Source: Clarireedia homoeocarpa (taxonomy: Eukaryota > Ascomycota > Leotiomycetes > Helotiales > Rutstroemiaceae). Taken from it: 64,000 nt of DNA. Both the position numbers and the translations under genes were made by a program. A model generated the notes under the pieces. It did no database searches. It saw only the letters and a list, made by a program, of their open reading frames with translations, and was not told the DNA's origin. Positions 43,945 to 55,657 of this stretch are shown piece after piece. Within the stretch, counting starts at the first letter, position 1. Every line of letters starts with the position of its first letter. The stretch covers positions 71,418-135,417 of the forward strand of contig LNKV01000064.1 in NCBI GenBank assembly GCA_001465935.1. Direction: 5' to 3'.

Positions 43945-45944
43945 ATGACGTATTCATCATTGTTGATTCTTGGCTCGGCCGTAGTCCTGTTATGTTATGT
44001 TTCTTTCGAGCGTCTCGTCAAATCAAGAAAGCAATTACCACCTGGCACCAAGCCCTTACCAGGTCCGAAAGGTAACGCGACGCTTGCACGAGATCTCTTC
44101 ATCTTTTGTGACACTAATAATAAATTGTAGGCTATCCAATCGTCGGGTCCGTACCTGATCTCCATCCCAAGAATCCATGGTTGAAAGTGCATGAATGGGC
44201 TCAAGAATATGGTCCAATCGTCCAAGTCAATCTCAACGGAACAAATACCATCTGGATCACATCACACAAGATCTGCGAAGACCTCTTCGTGAAGAGAGGT
44301 GCTATCTATTCCCATCGGCCATGGATTCCAGCAATTGGAGACGATTGTCGATTCAGCAATCGTTACATCCCCTTGGTGACCTACGGAGGTATATCCCACT
44401 ATTAAACACCTCTCCAGTAAACACACAATCATCCATCTTACTAACAACTCACACAACCCAACAGACGACATGAAAAGAATCAAAGCCTGGATGAAAAATA
44501 CCATGTCCAACATGCCCGCCACCCGCCTCAAGAACCTCTCCCAAAAAGGCGCCGCCACCTTCGTCACCCGTCTAATCGCCGAACCCCACCTCTTCAAGCA
44601 GTTCTGCGAAGAATGTACCGCCAGCATCTCCTCCCAGATGGCCTGGGGCGACGCGCGGCTCTCCACCGCCAAAGAAACCGTCATGCGCGCCAACACACTC
44701 CTCCGCCGCATCTCCGGCGACGGCGACATCCAGAACAAGATCCCGCTGCTTCGCTCCATCCCAACCTGGGTCCCGCACTTCCTGCAGCCCTGGTACACCG
44801 CCGAGCTCGCCCGCTTCCGGCGCGAGCGCAACTTCTGGTTCGGTCAGAAAGAGGCCGTGAGGAGAGAGGTTACGAATAGTTCGGACGAGAAGCCGCTGCC
44901 CCCGTCGTGGATGGGTAGGTATTTGTCGTCGAAGGTACCCGCGAGCCCGGAAATTGATGAGGATAATACATATTCGGTGGGGATGTTGGCGTTGATCGGA
45001 GGCGTGCTTACTAGCTCGCCGATTCAGAGCTTCTTCGCTGCTATGCTATTTGCGCCGGAGTGGCAGAAGAAGGCCCAGGAGGAGGTAGATCGTGTTTGTG
45101 GGGAGAGACAGCCGCATATAGACGATATTCAGAATTTGCCGACTGTGAGAGCGATTATTCGGGAGATTTTCAGGTGGAGAAGTCCGGCTCCTGCTGGTGA
45201 GTTATATTTATATTTTATGCTGTTTTTGTTATTATTCTCTCTTCACCTTTCCTTTCCATGAAAGCTCAAACTGGGCTACGTATCTGCAAGGCTAGTGCCT
45301 CGGGCTATCCCTCCCATTCAATAACAAACTCTCCCATCAACCCATCCTTACCCACATATACAAAACTAACTTCCCCCCCCCCTCTCCCCCCAGGCGTCCC
45401 TCACGTCGTCCTCCAAGACGACGTCTACGAAGGTTACCACATCCCCGCCAACAGTACCTGCCTCGCCTTCGAATGGACTCTCCAACGGGACCCTACAATG
45501 TACCCGGACCCGGAAAACTTCCGCCCGGAACGCTGGCTCGACCCCTCGTGGCCGAGCTTCCGCGCCCCGCTCACACACTACCCCTCCGTAAAAGGGCACA
45601 GCGGGTTTGGCTGGGGCCGGCGCGCCTGCATCGGCCAGGACCATACAGAGACGGTGCTGGTCACCGTGATTGCGACGATTCTGTGGAGTGTCGATGTCAT
45701 GAGGAAAAGGGATCCCCTGACGGGGAAGGAGATGGAGGTTAAGTGGTATGATTATACGGCGTATGTCATTGTGAGGCCGGAGTGGTTCCCGTTTGACGTG
45801 GTAGCGAGGGGGGAGGGCAGGGTGGAGAGGTTGAGAGGAATGGCGGATAGGGAGGTGGTGGAGGGGTGGGAGGAGAGGAGGTTGAGGAGGGAGGGGATGG
45901 AGGGGCCGAGGGGGTACAATGGGGAGAAGATTTGGGTGGAGTAG
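43945..45944 (+). CDS. Cytochrome P450 monooxygenase, 555 aa, four exons
   Basis: Exons 43945-44071, 44131-44388, 44465-45196 and 45394-45944; introns 59, 76 and 197 nt; phases agree. An N-terminal membrane anchor (about residues 4-22) is followed by the Pro-rich hinge PPGTKPLPGPKGYPIVGSVP, so the enzyme sits on the ER facing the cytosol. The K-helix ExxR is present (IIREIFRWR), then PENFRPERWLD and the heme-binding loop FGWGRRACIGQ with Cys451 as axial ligand. The I-helix reads LIGGVLTSSPIQS: the conserved acid of (A/G)Gx(D/E)T(T/S) is Leu here, which may alter proton delivery. The general form resembles fungal secondary-metabolite P450s of the O-methylsterigmatocystin oxidoreductase-like type, but no substrate can be assigned. 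The first third of exon 3 uses C-ending codons much more than exons 1-2. Confidence 0.92.
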
Positions 45945-47388
45945 AGTAGGGGGAGGTTTGTATTTGTGGTTTGCTAGGGCTGGGGTGGGGGTGAGGTGGA
46001 GATGTTTGAAAGCAAGGAGATCGAAGGGGGAAAGGGAAATAATTGATTTTAATAACTAACTCCTCATAGCATGTTATCTATATAACCAGAACCAGAAGAA
46101 GCGTCGATATAACAAAAAAAATCAAAGATCCAACACCCAACACCCATTCCACTCCAATTCATTATTCTTCTCTCTCTCTCTCTCTCCTTTTCCTCACTTC
46201 TCTCTTTTCATTCCCCTCATCTTCTCAGTTCACTTTGACGTTTTTTTTCTACATTGCCCTATCCCATCCCACTACACCTCTCATCTTATCATCCCACCCA
46301 ACAACCTTCAAAACATACAAACAACACATATTCATATATACATACATACATGTACAATTAACAAAATGAAATAAACAGTGCGTGCTTGAACTGAGAGAGG
46401 TTGGATAGATAGAGTTAATTAGTTAGTAACTTTAATCCCAATCCCAGTCCCAATCCTAATAGCTAATCCTAATCCTAATCCTAATAGCCAATCCTAATCC
46501 TAATCGCTAACGAACGAACGAACGAACTTGCTTTACTTTACTTTACTTCTTCGGGGGGAGGGAGGGAGGCAGGGAGAATGGAATTGGGAATTGGAAGTGG
46601 AAGTGGAAGTGGAAGTATTGATAAGGTGGTGGTGGGGCGTGGCTGTTACGTATGAGATGAGGATACGTGTGCTGTGTGCTGTGTGCTGTGTACAGGAGTA
46701 TGGTAGTATGGTAGTGTGGTGTGGCTTTGCGTTGCTGTTAGGGGAGGGAGATAGAATAGGATAGGATAGGGTGGTGCTGTAGGGTACTGTAGTATAGTAT
46801 AGTATAGTATAGTATAGTATATAGAGATAAAGTGAGATGGATCTACAGGAGGGTTTAAGAGATAGAATGGAATGGAATGGAATGGAGTGGGGATCAATCG
46901 GTGGAGGGGGGTGGATGGATGGATATTAGGTAAGTTGAGTTACTATACTAAAGAATAGTTAACTTAGGGGAGGGGAAGGGAGACGTTTTGTGAGTGAGTG
47001 TTTTCGTTGTGGTAGCTCATTGCTTGATGAGGTTGGTTCGAGGTTGGAGCTTAGGGATTGGGGAAGGTGGAGACGATGTTAAAGGATATCTTGATTTCTA
47101 TTCCATGGTATATTGAGATAGATATTATTAAGCATGAGAACTCATTGTGATGTTTGGGGAGGTGTCTATCATACATCAAGACGAAAAAATAGCTGTACTG
47201 ATTTATCTAGCGATATGCTGTAGGTATATGAATCATAAAGCTCAATGCATAAAAGCAATGTCGTAATGTTCATCTAAATTTCCTTTTCCTTCTTGCCTAC
47301 GCTTTCTCTGGTCTCACCTGCCTCTTCCTGACGCCTGGCCCTTCCATTCTTCTCAACTCCCAATACTTTCCTTGATCTAGCTGCAGGT
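45945..47388. other. Intergenic, 1.4 kb, between convergent P450 and tyrosinase genes
   Basis: It contains CCTAAT (about 46440-46505), GAAGTG (about 46597-46616) and TATAG (about 46794-46820) short repeats. Open frames are short and have no motif support. Confidence 0.5.
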
Positions 47389-49765
47389 TTAATATACTCG
47401 AACAGTAATCTCAGGATGAAGTGTTTTGGGACCATAAACGGGTCGTTGATTTGGATCGTTGGGTATAGTGACGAGTTGATCGGCGACAGCGATCTGGAGA
47501 GTGCGGAGGGTGGTGACTGTGGATGATGAGACAGTGTTGTTGAGCTGGTGAAGAGTAAAATGTTAGCAATTATTGTGGTTGTGGTAGGAGAAGGACACTA
47601 GAAGATGGTGAAGCAGTATGGGGAGAGGAGCAGTAGCATTGTAATAGCTGAACAGAGATGAGGAGTCGATAAGAACCCAAAGATGTTCTGGGAATATGCT
47701 ACCAAGTGTTCATAGGAGATAGTAGAGAGAGCAATGCCGAAGAAGAGAGAAGGTAGTGAAGTTCCAGAACAACGATAAGATAAAGACTCACAAGCTGAAC
47801 TCTCCATCTCAAGTTATCCTTCAGATATTCAACCGTACTCTCTCCATCTTCATCTAAATTGGCATGTTCGCCACGCCCACCCATAAAATCTTCCCTCAAC
47901 AGTACGATCTCATCGTGAGCCAACTTCTCCACTGCTTCATTGTAGGAAACAGGCGGTGGTAAAATCACCATACTGCCCACCAAACTCGAACTTGTCACCC
48001 AATCTTCGGACTTCTCGGGTACAGTGCCACAGAATAAACGCACAATAAATCGTTGTCCTTGCATGTCAAACTTCGAGACGCTGATTGAAGCAGACCATTC
48101 CCTAAGTGTAGCATTATCTTTACCCCGATATTCTCCTTCAGCATCCCCGCCAAAATGTAATCTCCCATTTCTCCTCACCATCCTCTTGCTGTTCGCGCCA
48201 TTAGAATTGTAAAGTACGTTCACTCTACCGGTAACATAAGCTGCTAACTGAGCGGATGTCTGATTCCAATCAGTTATCTCAGGGTAGCTGTAACCAAAGG
48301 CTGACAGGGCGCGAGAAGAGGTTGAGGTGTGGAAGGTGGTGGAGGAAATGGCGAATGGTTTGAGAGGCGAAAGTTGGGTGTCAAGAGTGTTAGGAGGAAT
48401 AGTGTACGTCCCATAAGCGTCTGCCATTGAGGTTATATAGTTACTGGGATTTATGGCTTGGTAAAGGGCGGTTATGCGGTCGACGTTTGCGTGATGGAGC
48501 CAACTAGACAAAGAGGAAAAGTTAGTTGACTTTGTGTATAATTTGTGGTAAAAAGCGTGTGTTTTAAGTTTGAGCGAGGGCATTGACATACAAAATCGGA
48601 TCAAACGCAGAATAACTCAACATTGACATATGGCCGTATGCACCTCCCACGTATACGTGTACCGTTCCATGAGGAGATTCAATACTTGATCCTGCACTTG
48701 CCATTGTGGCAAAGTTGTTGAAACTCGTAGATTTCATGACTGCAGTCCACTTCAATTACCTTTTGGTTAGTGCCCAATGAATACTAGAGAAGAGAGGACA
48801 TTTTGACGACTCACCACTTGCTCAGTGAGTCCTGCATTCGTCAAGTAATCGTTTGCAGCATTGATATCATCTCCACCACCAACATAATCCGGAAACCGCA
48901 CCGTATAATTATATGCGGCGAGCTCCCCGTCATAATCCCCAGGTGGAAAAGTATTTTGATCAAGTGGCACATACTGGAAGTTATATTGATAGAGGGGATT
49001 TTTGATAGTTTGAATGCCAGATGCTGTAGTGATTGTAACAGTTTGAGAGTTCACTACACTTGGTATTTGCGCATTGGATGCCCAATCCCAGTATGGAATA
49101 CGGAGTTGATCTGCGGCAGCTTGGTATGTCGGGTAAATCGTGGATGGATAGGTCTTTGCGATGTCTTGGGCGTGGCTGGCTAGGACTTGCTATTGAAAGA
49201 GTGTTAGATTGGGATCAAGAAGCGAAGGAAAGCTGATATTCTTACTTCAAAAAGTGCCAAATAGGGCCGGTGCCATGTCGCGAATAATACAGAATCTGAC
49301 GGTTGAGCAATTGGGGTCTTGCTGGATTCAAGGACTTACCATGAGTACAGTATCCTGTGCTTGGAGCGCCAGCGACAGTGTTCACACCATCCCATGGTAT
49401 GAAAGGCCTTCCATGAATACCTAGCAACAATGAATCTCGTCAAGGCTATGCAATCCCTAGGGTTCCTACCAGCTATTTGAAAATATGACAGTCCATTGCT
49501 TTCGTCCACAGCTTGCATAGCAGCGAGTGCTTGGATATAGAGTGAGCTGAATGAGATAATTCATGAGCTTTTGGTATACAACATTTCAATCTTGGATGGA
49601 AACTCACAACTGTGGTATGTCATTCTGCAGATCCAAAATGTTTCTTCTGAAAGGTCTGGCCTTCGTCGTCGGATTGATTCCCGTTGTCACTCCATCAATT
49701 GGATAATACTGAGCAGTGGCACGACCGAAAATGGCGAGGAGTAATGCCGCAGGATGAATTCTCAT
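47389..49765 (-). CDS. Tyrosinase (type-3 copper phenol oxidase), 588 aa, eight exons
   Basis: Oxidises phenols to quinones, feeding melanin or other pigment formation. Exons: 49765-49608, 49546-49470, 49420-49340, 49295-49246, 49189-48815, 48749-48592, 48503-47792 and 47544-47389; all phases agree. A signal peptide is likely (MRIHPAALLLAIFGRATAQ). Copper-A ligands come from GIHGRP, YCTHG and FATWHRPYLALFE, followed by IPYWDWAS. Copper-B ligands come from SPHGTVHVYVGG and the junction-spanning DPIFWLHHANVDR. After the active domain there is a C-terminal region of about 250 residues including RMVRRNG and WSASISVSKFDMQGQ, resembling the lid domain of fungal tyrosinases that is removed on activation. 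Introns 1-6 are short; intron 7 is 247 nt. Eight exons make it the most fragmented model after TERT, but motif continuity supports each junction. Confidence 0.93.
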
Positions 49766-50908
49766 CTTGAGGGTAGAGTTTGTGTGTTTTGGACTGCAGT
49801 GCTTGGGGATAAAGTCTTGCCAAGCGGAATGACAGAGAATCAATTGGATATTCTCTATTTATGAGGTCCTCAGAAAAGATATTTTGAAAAGGAGAATTTG
49901 TCTCGTCAACCTCAATGCCGAGGTCGAGGACTTCAAACGTGGTTGAAAATGCTGCGCATACTCGGAAATTACACAAAAGATTGGAACATGCCCTACTCAC
50001 GAGCTGCGTTTTCCATATGTATCAAAGGAGATACGAGAATGACATTCGATTTGAAGTCTTCATTGATGTAGAACAACAATCAAATTGACTTGGTGCTACC
50101 TCAAAAGTACTTTTCAATGAGCCGGTGTACATTTTGGCCTTGCGTGCGAGATGCATACGAGATGTATACAGGGGAGCGACCTTCCTAAACGTCAAAACTT
50201 GACGCGGAACCTACTCGACATTGAGATAAGTCTCTTACTACATGTCGATTTGTCGTGTTTGACATAGAATGCAAGACCTAATTCTAAGGAGCTATTTATC
50301 CCATAATCATACCGGTCGTAAAATTTCTTAGTCCATTCGTGAGCAAGTCGGGTTGTAGAACCGTTGAAGAATGCATGTGTTGGATGAAGTGGACATTGAA
50401 GGAGGCTCCGAGCCATGCAGCCAACAGCATGCCAGGATAAATGAACCGCTGAGGATTTTATCTACGCAAATCGTACGGTTATTTGCTGCAAACTAGTGTC
50501 TCAACATGCAGATTGCCGTCAATATATGCTGTGATACGGGAACACAAATGACTGAATCGGGCCCTTGGACTTCATCAACACCGAGGTTCATGTGAGTTCA
50601 TGATAAGAGAATTAAACATTGCAAAAAAATTTAGAATAAGTCTGGGTAACATTTGTAGAATAGGAGCAGTCAAAGATTTCAGCTTTTGCCAGAGGATTGC
50701 GTATCGACGTCTTGATGACCAGTTACCACAGGCAGATATCAAGGCGAGTCATACAACCTCGCTCAGTCAAGTAATATTGAAGGTCACCGCGTGTGGATGT
50801 AACTTTAGCAATAGATTCAGCTCCCAAGAACATACCCCCAAATCAAGCGGAAGATGTGACAAAAGTATGGAGAGAATGACCCAAAAGAAAGATGCCACAT
50901 AGAAACGA
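49766..50908. other. Intergenic, 1.1 kb, tyrosinase promoter side
   Basis: No repeat array or supported gene. A 74-codon minus-strand frame at 50192-50416 has no recognisable motif. Confidence 0.5.
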
Positions 50909-51862
50909 TCAACACAATTTGACCCCAAAGAAACCATAGCGGCTAAAGAATGTCCATCGTAGCCATATCCAAACCATGATACTGACCAAAAATGTAAGAA
51001 GTTCGAAACTTGCCTGAACGATACCTAGCTTCCAGCCCTGATTGATGATATTGCAGATTAAGTTGAAATCAAGCGCATCAGAAGTAACTCCGTTCTTGTG
51101 GTTGTTGCATGACCATCGCCTATTCGCATTGATTAGATCTAATGAACAAAAATGGTGCCAGGAATCTTGCCATAAATCTTGTTTGAGAGTGTTCTCCTTG
51201 TTAAGGAAGAAGCACGCCCCCATTGACGACGCAAAGCCCGCAGCAGCGATTAAAGTGAACACAGCATTCACAGCATTGTTGCTATTCCTAAACTACAACT
51301 GTGTGTTAGTCTCGATTGGAAGTATGATTATGACGGCGTCCATACTTACTTTGCTCGATATACAGGATAGTAATAAAAACGTACTACTCAATACCAAATT
51401 CATAGTTGCTATTCCAACGAAAACCCGACATGGGAAGTCCGTGATGGAAGCTGCACCGGAGGCGCTCTGGCCGTGTTTCTCAAACATGATGACAGCTGTA
51501 AGAATCAAGGCGAATGATACCATCATGACCATGATAGTAAAGCCCCGTATATAGAATCGCGAACCCGAAAGCCATCGTATTATCGGCCATCGAGGTTTAG
51601 TCGAGGAAGTACGTTCGCCTTTTGAATGTTTCTCCTCATCTTCCAAACCAATCTCCGTGAAGCTCGTGTGCGAAGAGCCCGCTTTTGGATTCTCCGCTAT
51701 AGTATGTGTATGTGGAACATATTCGCTTGCTATATTTTCATGAGAAATTGTATTTGTAGCACCATCGTAGGATATCTGTCGAGGATATGCTGCCGGCGGA
51801 GGAATAGCGGTTTCCTGTAGGCTGAAGTCTGGATGTCGATCTGTCAGTGAGCTCGACTTCAT
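50909..51862 (-). CDS. Four-helix membrane protein, 298 aa, family not recognised
   Basis: Exons 51862-51350 and 51292-50909; 57-nt intron with donor GTAAGT, phase 0. Residues 1-95 are hydrophilic and Ser/Thr-rich. Four hydrophobic segments follow: about 107-127 (FTIMVMMVSFALILTAVIMF), 145-168 (VFVGIATMNLVLSSTFLLLS), 180-200 (VFTLIAAAGFASSMGACFFL) and 263-285 (ASFELLTFLVSIMVWIWL). The loop between TM3 and TM4 is long, with Cys and Trp residues (WHHFCSLD, WSCNNH). The four-TM layout with a large loop resembles MARVEL or SUR7-like fungal membrane proteins, but I see no diagnostic motif, so the function stays open. It is divergent from the GNAT-amidase fusion gene, with 772 bp between starts. 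Confidence 0.75.
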
Positions 51863-52634
51863 TGTCGCTTGGAGTAAGTAAGTTCTTACTTGTAGTGGGC
51901 GTCATTACGCCATAAATTCGAATATATACGTTTGACGATAGAACAAAAGGAAAAGCCGTGAAAGGAAACCAAGCCCCTCAGAACCTCAGAACCTACCTTT
52001 TATTTTCCCCTCTTCATACAAGTAGTGAGGCCAGCGGAAACACTCATGGTAGCCTCGTTTGTTTGTAATGATTGTGAGGGTGGGTATTGAAAATAGATCA
52101 ACGCCATTGAGGTGGCTGACGTTGTTTCCTCACCAATAGCAAAAGACATAAAAGACCTATCAGATCGTCTGTATCTGAGAATACATGTTTCAATGAGGCG
52201 GTGTTTATAGCAGATTTCGCTCGTGGTCGAGGATATCAAATGGCTAAGTTGTCGCGTCGATGATGGTGGGTAGGAGTCTGGAGGTTTGGCCTTTTCGGTT
52301 CTAAAAATAGCTACCCCGCCAAAATGCCTCGACCTATCCTACCAACCACATAACAACAAGCCATCCATTATTCCGTGGCTATCGTCGTCTATTGCATAAT
52401 CTCCGTTGCACAACATAACGCAAATATATTGATATTGTACTCTGCAAATCGGCTGATTGGCCTGGTGATTTCACTTCGTACGTCTACCTATACGCCACAG
52501 TCTTCAGTCATCAGTCTACCCAAGCGCGGCTGAGAACATCCTGGTAGATATCATACATGTTGTACCAAAATAGCTTCATTGTAAAGCCGGACCACTGATT
52601 CCTTACAGCTGTCAGGCTCTATCATTCTGAAAGC
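51863..52634. other. Divergent promoter, 0.8 kb
   Basis: Lies between the membrane-protein gene and the GNAT-amidase fusion gene. No repeats or gene of note were seen. Confidence 0.5.
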
Positions 52635-54835
52635 ATGGTTCTTCAACTATCAGTGGCAACAGCAGAAGATGCTGAAGAAATAGCCAGCATTCACCTCGCA
52701 ACTTTTGATGGGAATGCCCTGCTACATGCCCAGTTCCCAACAGAAGTCAGTCTTGCAAGTCTACACGCATGTCTTAAGCAGGATGTCATAGAAACAGTGA
52801 AAACAGGAAACCCTGACAAGGTCGATTTAGTTGTACGAGATACAGAGATCGATCAAATTATTTCGTTTGCGAAGTATGATCTACCCTCAATGTCCGTGAT
52901 TGACGACAACCACGCCTTTTCTGAACTGTGGCCTCCAAAGGAGTCTCGTCAGGACCTTCTTGAGGATTATGCGACAAAGGCTGAAGCTGCGAAGAAGAGA
53001 GTCTTGGGTGTTAATCCATGCTACCGTAAGCCTTGTCTCATCCTCTTCCTTCGCCATTACATCAGTCATTGTCTGATGAATTCATCAACCCAGCAGCTGA
53101 CCTCTCACCCAATTTATACCTCGATTGATGACTGATATAACCTTTAGGTATGACTTTCGTGGGTACACGTCCTGAGCATCGTGGGCGCGGAGCGGCGACC
53201 ATGCTTGTTAAATGGGGAATGTCGAAAGCCAAAAACGAAAACCTCCCTGTTTATCTAGAAAGTACAGTTCCGGCCTCGCATCTATACAGAAAGCTGGGCT
53301 TTATTGCCGAAGATGGATTCTCTCTAACTCTGCCTGGATTGGGAACTGATGGCCAGCCATATATTTACGACGAATTATGCATGATCCGAAGGTGGGATAT
53401 TGAGGAGGGAATGGACAGATGGGACTCGAGCCTCAATATCCCAAGTCTACTAATGGATTATGAAGTTGGAATCACGCCTCAGCTTGTGGTGCAGGCAATC
53501 TACGATCGTATTGAAGCTTACAAAGAAGTACAGTCGTGCGTATGGATATACCTCCAGCCGATCGGGGAGGTTATGCAAGCAGCCCATGCACTCTACACAC
53601 GATGGCCCAATGCTTCAGATAGACCACCATTATGGGGTGTGCCATTCAGTGTCAAGGATAGCATCAATGTAGCTGGTATTCCCACCACAACTGGATGTCC
53701 CGCGCTAGCCTTCACCCCAACTTCATCCGCACCTGTCTTCCAGCGCTGCATTGATGCCGGTGGTCTCTTCATTGGCAAGACAAACATGGAGCAATTAGCT
53801 ACTGGTATGACTGGGTGTAGGTCTCCATTTGGTACGCTTCATTCTACGTTCAGCAAATCTCATATCGTGGGTGGCTCTAGCAGTGGCAGTGCTGTAAGTG
53901 TCAGTGAAAATCTAGTTTCATTCTCCTTGGGCAGTGACACAGCTGGCTCTATTCGTGTACCAGCTCTATTCAATGGTCTTGTGGGGTTTAAGCCTACTAA
54001 AGGAACTGTCTCAGCCCGTGGAGTAAGCCCTGCTTGCCTTCATCAAGATACCGTTTCTTTTCTAGCTGTAACCACAGAGGATGCTGAAATCGTTTGGAAA
54101 GTATGCGAAGGCTACGACAAGGCTGATTTCTTTGCTAAACCATCATATACACGACAACCAGTGTTGCCTTTGTCGCTGTCAAATGGAGACATCGTTTTCC
54201 GGTTCGGCACCCCACCAGCATCAGCACTTGAGGCGTGCAGTCCTATGTACCGAAAACAGTTCTCTACAGCTGTCTCAGTCTTAAAATCATTAGGTGGGAA
54301 AGCAATCGAAATCGATTGGTCACCATTCGCGTTAGCGAACGACTTATTATACAACGGCACATTTGTTCTAGAACGTCTTACTACGCTCCCGGAAGGCTGG
54401 TTTGACAAGAATAAAGACTTACTCCATCCTACCATCCGAGCAGTTTTCGAAGGTGCCGTCGCCCGTAACAGTACTGCAATCGATGTTTTCCGTGATCTGC
54501 ACAAACAAGCAGAATACAAACGACTTGTCGAAGATATCCTCACGTATGATGAAAAAGATGGAATTACTGTTATGGTTGTGCCTAGTGCACCGTTCCATCC
54601 AACCATTCAGGAGGTCTCTAAAGATCCAATCGGCATAAATTCACGACTGGGGACATTTGCACATTTTGCGAATGTGCTAGATCTGGCCGGAGTTGCCGTT
54701 CCGTGTGGGACTTATGAAGAAAAAGGAGTGCGATTGCCATTTGGCATTACGGTACTTGCGGGAACGGGCCGCGACGGACAACTTTTGGAATTGTCGAAGC
54801 TGATAGAAGGGGATCTAGGAGATCTAGAATCATGA
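52635..54835 (+). CDS. GNAT acetyltransferase fused to allophanate-hydrolase-type amidase, 692 aa
   Basis: Exons 52635-53025 and 53148-54835; 122-nt intron, donor GTAAGC, phase 1. The intron lies inside the GNAT domain, so the fusion point (about residue 255) is in uninterrupted coding sequence. The N-terminal GNAT fold includes the acetyl-CoA loop RPEHRGRGAATML and the ASHLYRKLGF motif. The C-terminal amidase-signature domain has the Ser-cisSer-Lys triad: Lys near 298 (VPFSVKDSINVAG), cis-Ser near 371 (GGSSSGSAVSV), nucleophile Ser near 394 (GSDTAGSIRVPA). Other blocks (PTTTGCPALAFTP, GKTNMEQLATG, IGINSRLGTFAHFANVLDLAGVAVP) closely resemble the amidase half of allophanate hydrolase (AtzF/DUR1,2). 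The C-terminal allophanate-processing domain is absent. A plausible role is breakdown of an acylated or ureido-type compound coupled to acetylation; the substrate is unknown. Confidence 0.88.
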
Positions 54836-55657
54836 GGCATTAGATTGGGAGCCTTGGAGCCTCAATCAAAACAGAGACAATTTAATCTCTCTTCAATATT
54901 CCGGTTTCTAGAACGGACCAAAAGCGTTGTCTCCTGTACTTCACAGATGCCCCTTAGACACGTTAGACAGCACAAATCCACATGACATAAGTTCGTGGGG
55001 AAGACTCGAAATTGTTACATAATAGTGACGTCTTTGTGTGCTGCATGCGACTCAGGCATCGGCGACGGGAAGACACCATACTGCGGTCTATCAGATTAGT
55101 TAGATACAGTAGTGACCTACTCTTTCCTGTACCACAGAAGAACATGTCAAGAGTCTATTTCACAGCATCAGCAGACATGTACAGAAGATTTTGTACAACA
55201 GATGAACTAGGCATAAAAAACATCATCTGAGCGTCCCATAAAAGTCTAATATTACAGTTGCCGATCAATTCCGGTTAGTTTGCCCCTGATGTTCCAATTG
55301 GCTATGAGCATGGGAGTCGCTAAATATAGTGCAGCCAAGTGGGTAGACGAGCATCTTCGAGAAAAGTTCTCCATCTCATAAAAATGACGTTGAACATGCC
55401 TGATCGGAATTCGGACGGCGTTGAATACGAGAAAATTACATGGACGGAGTATCCCCGTCAGAGACATACAAGACATCGTACAAAATACTTATGTATATCG
55501 TATCTGCAAGAACTATGGGGTCATTCTTGGCAGCAGGCAAATAGAGGATAAGTATTGCTGATATTTCCTTCATTTTGCTTCCTTCATCGTTCGTCTTCTT
55601 CTAATACCAGCAATACATCCTCACGATCGTTACCTTTCCGTTCAAAACTTTCTCAAA
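54836..55657. other. Intergenic, 0.8 kb, GH17 promoter
   Basis: No supported gene or repeat array; short unsupported frames only. Confidence 0.5.

Noticed and set aside
46440..46505. CCTAAT array as an internal telomere tract
   Set aside because: The unit is CCTAAT, not CCCTAA, and copies are interrupted by AGCTAA and AGCCAA; it is an ordinary microsatellite.
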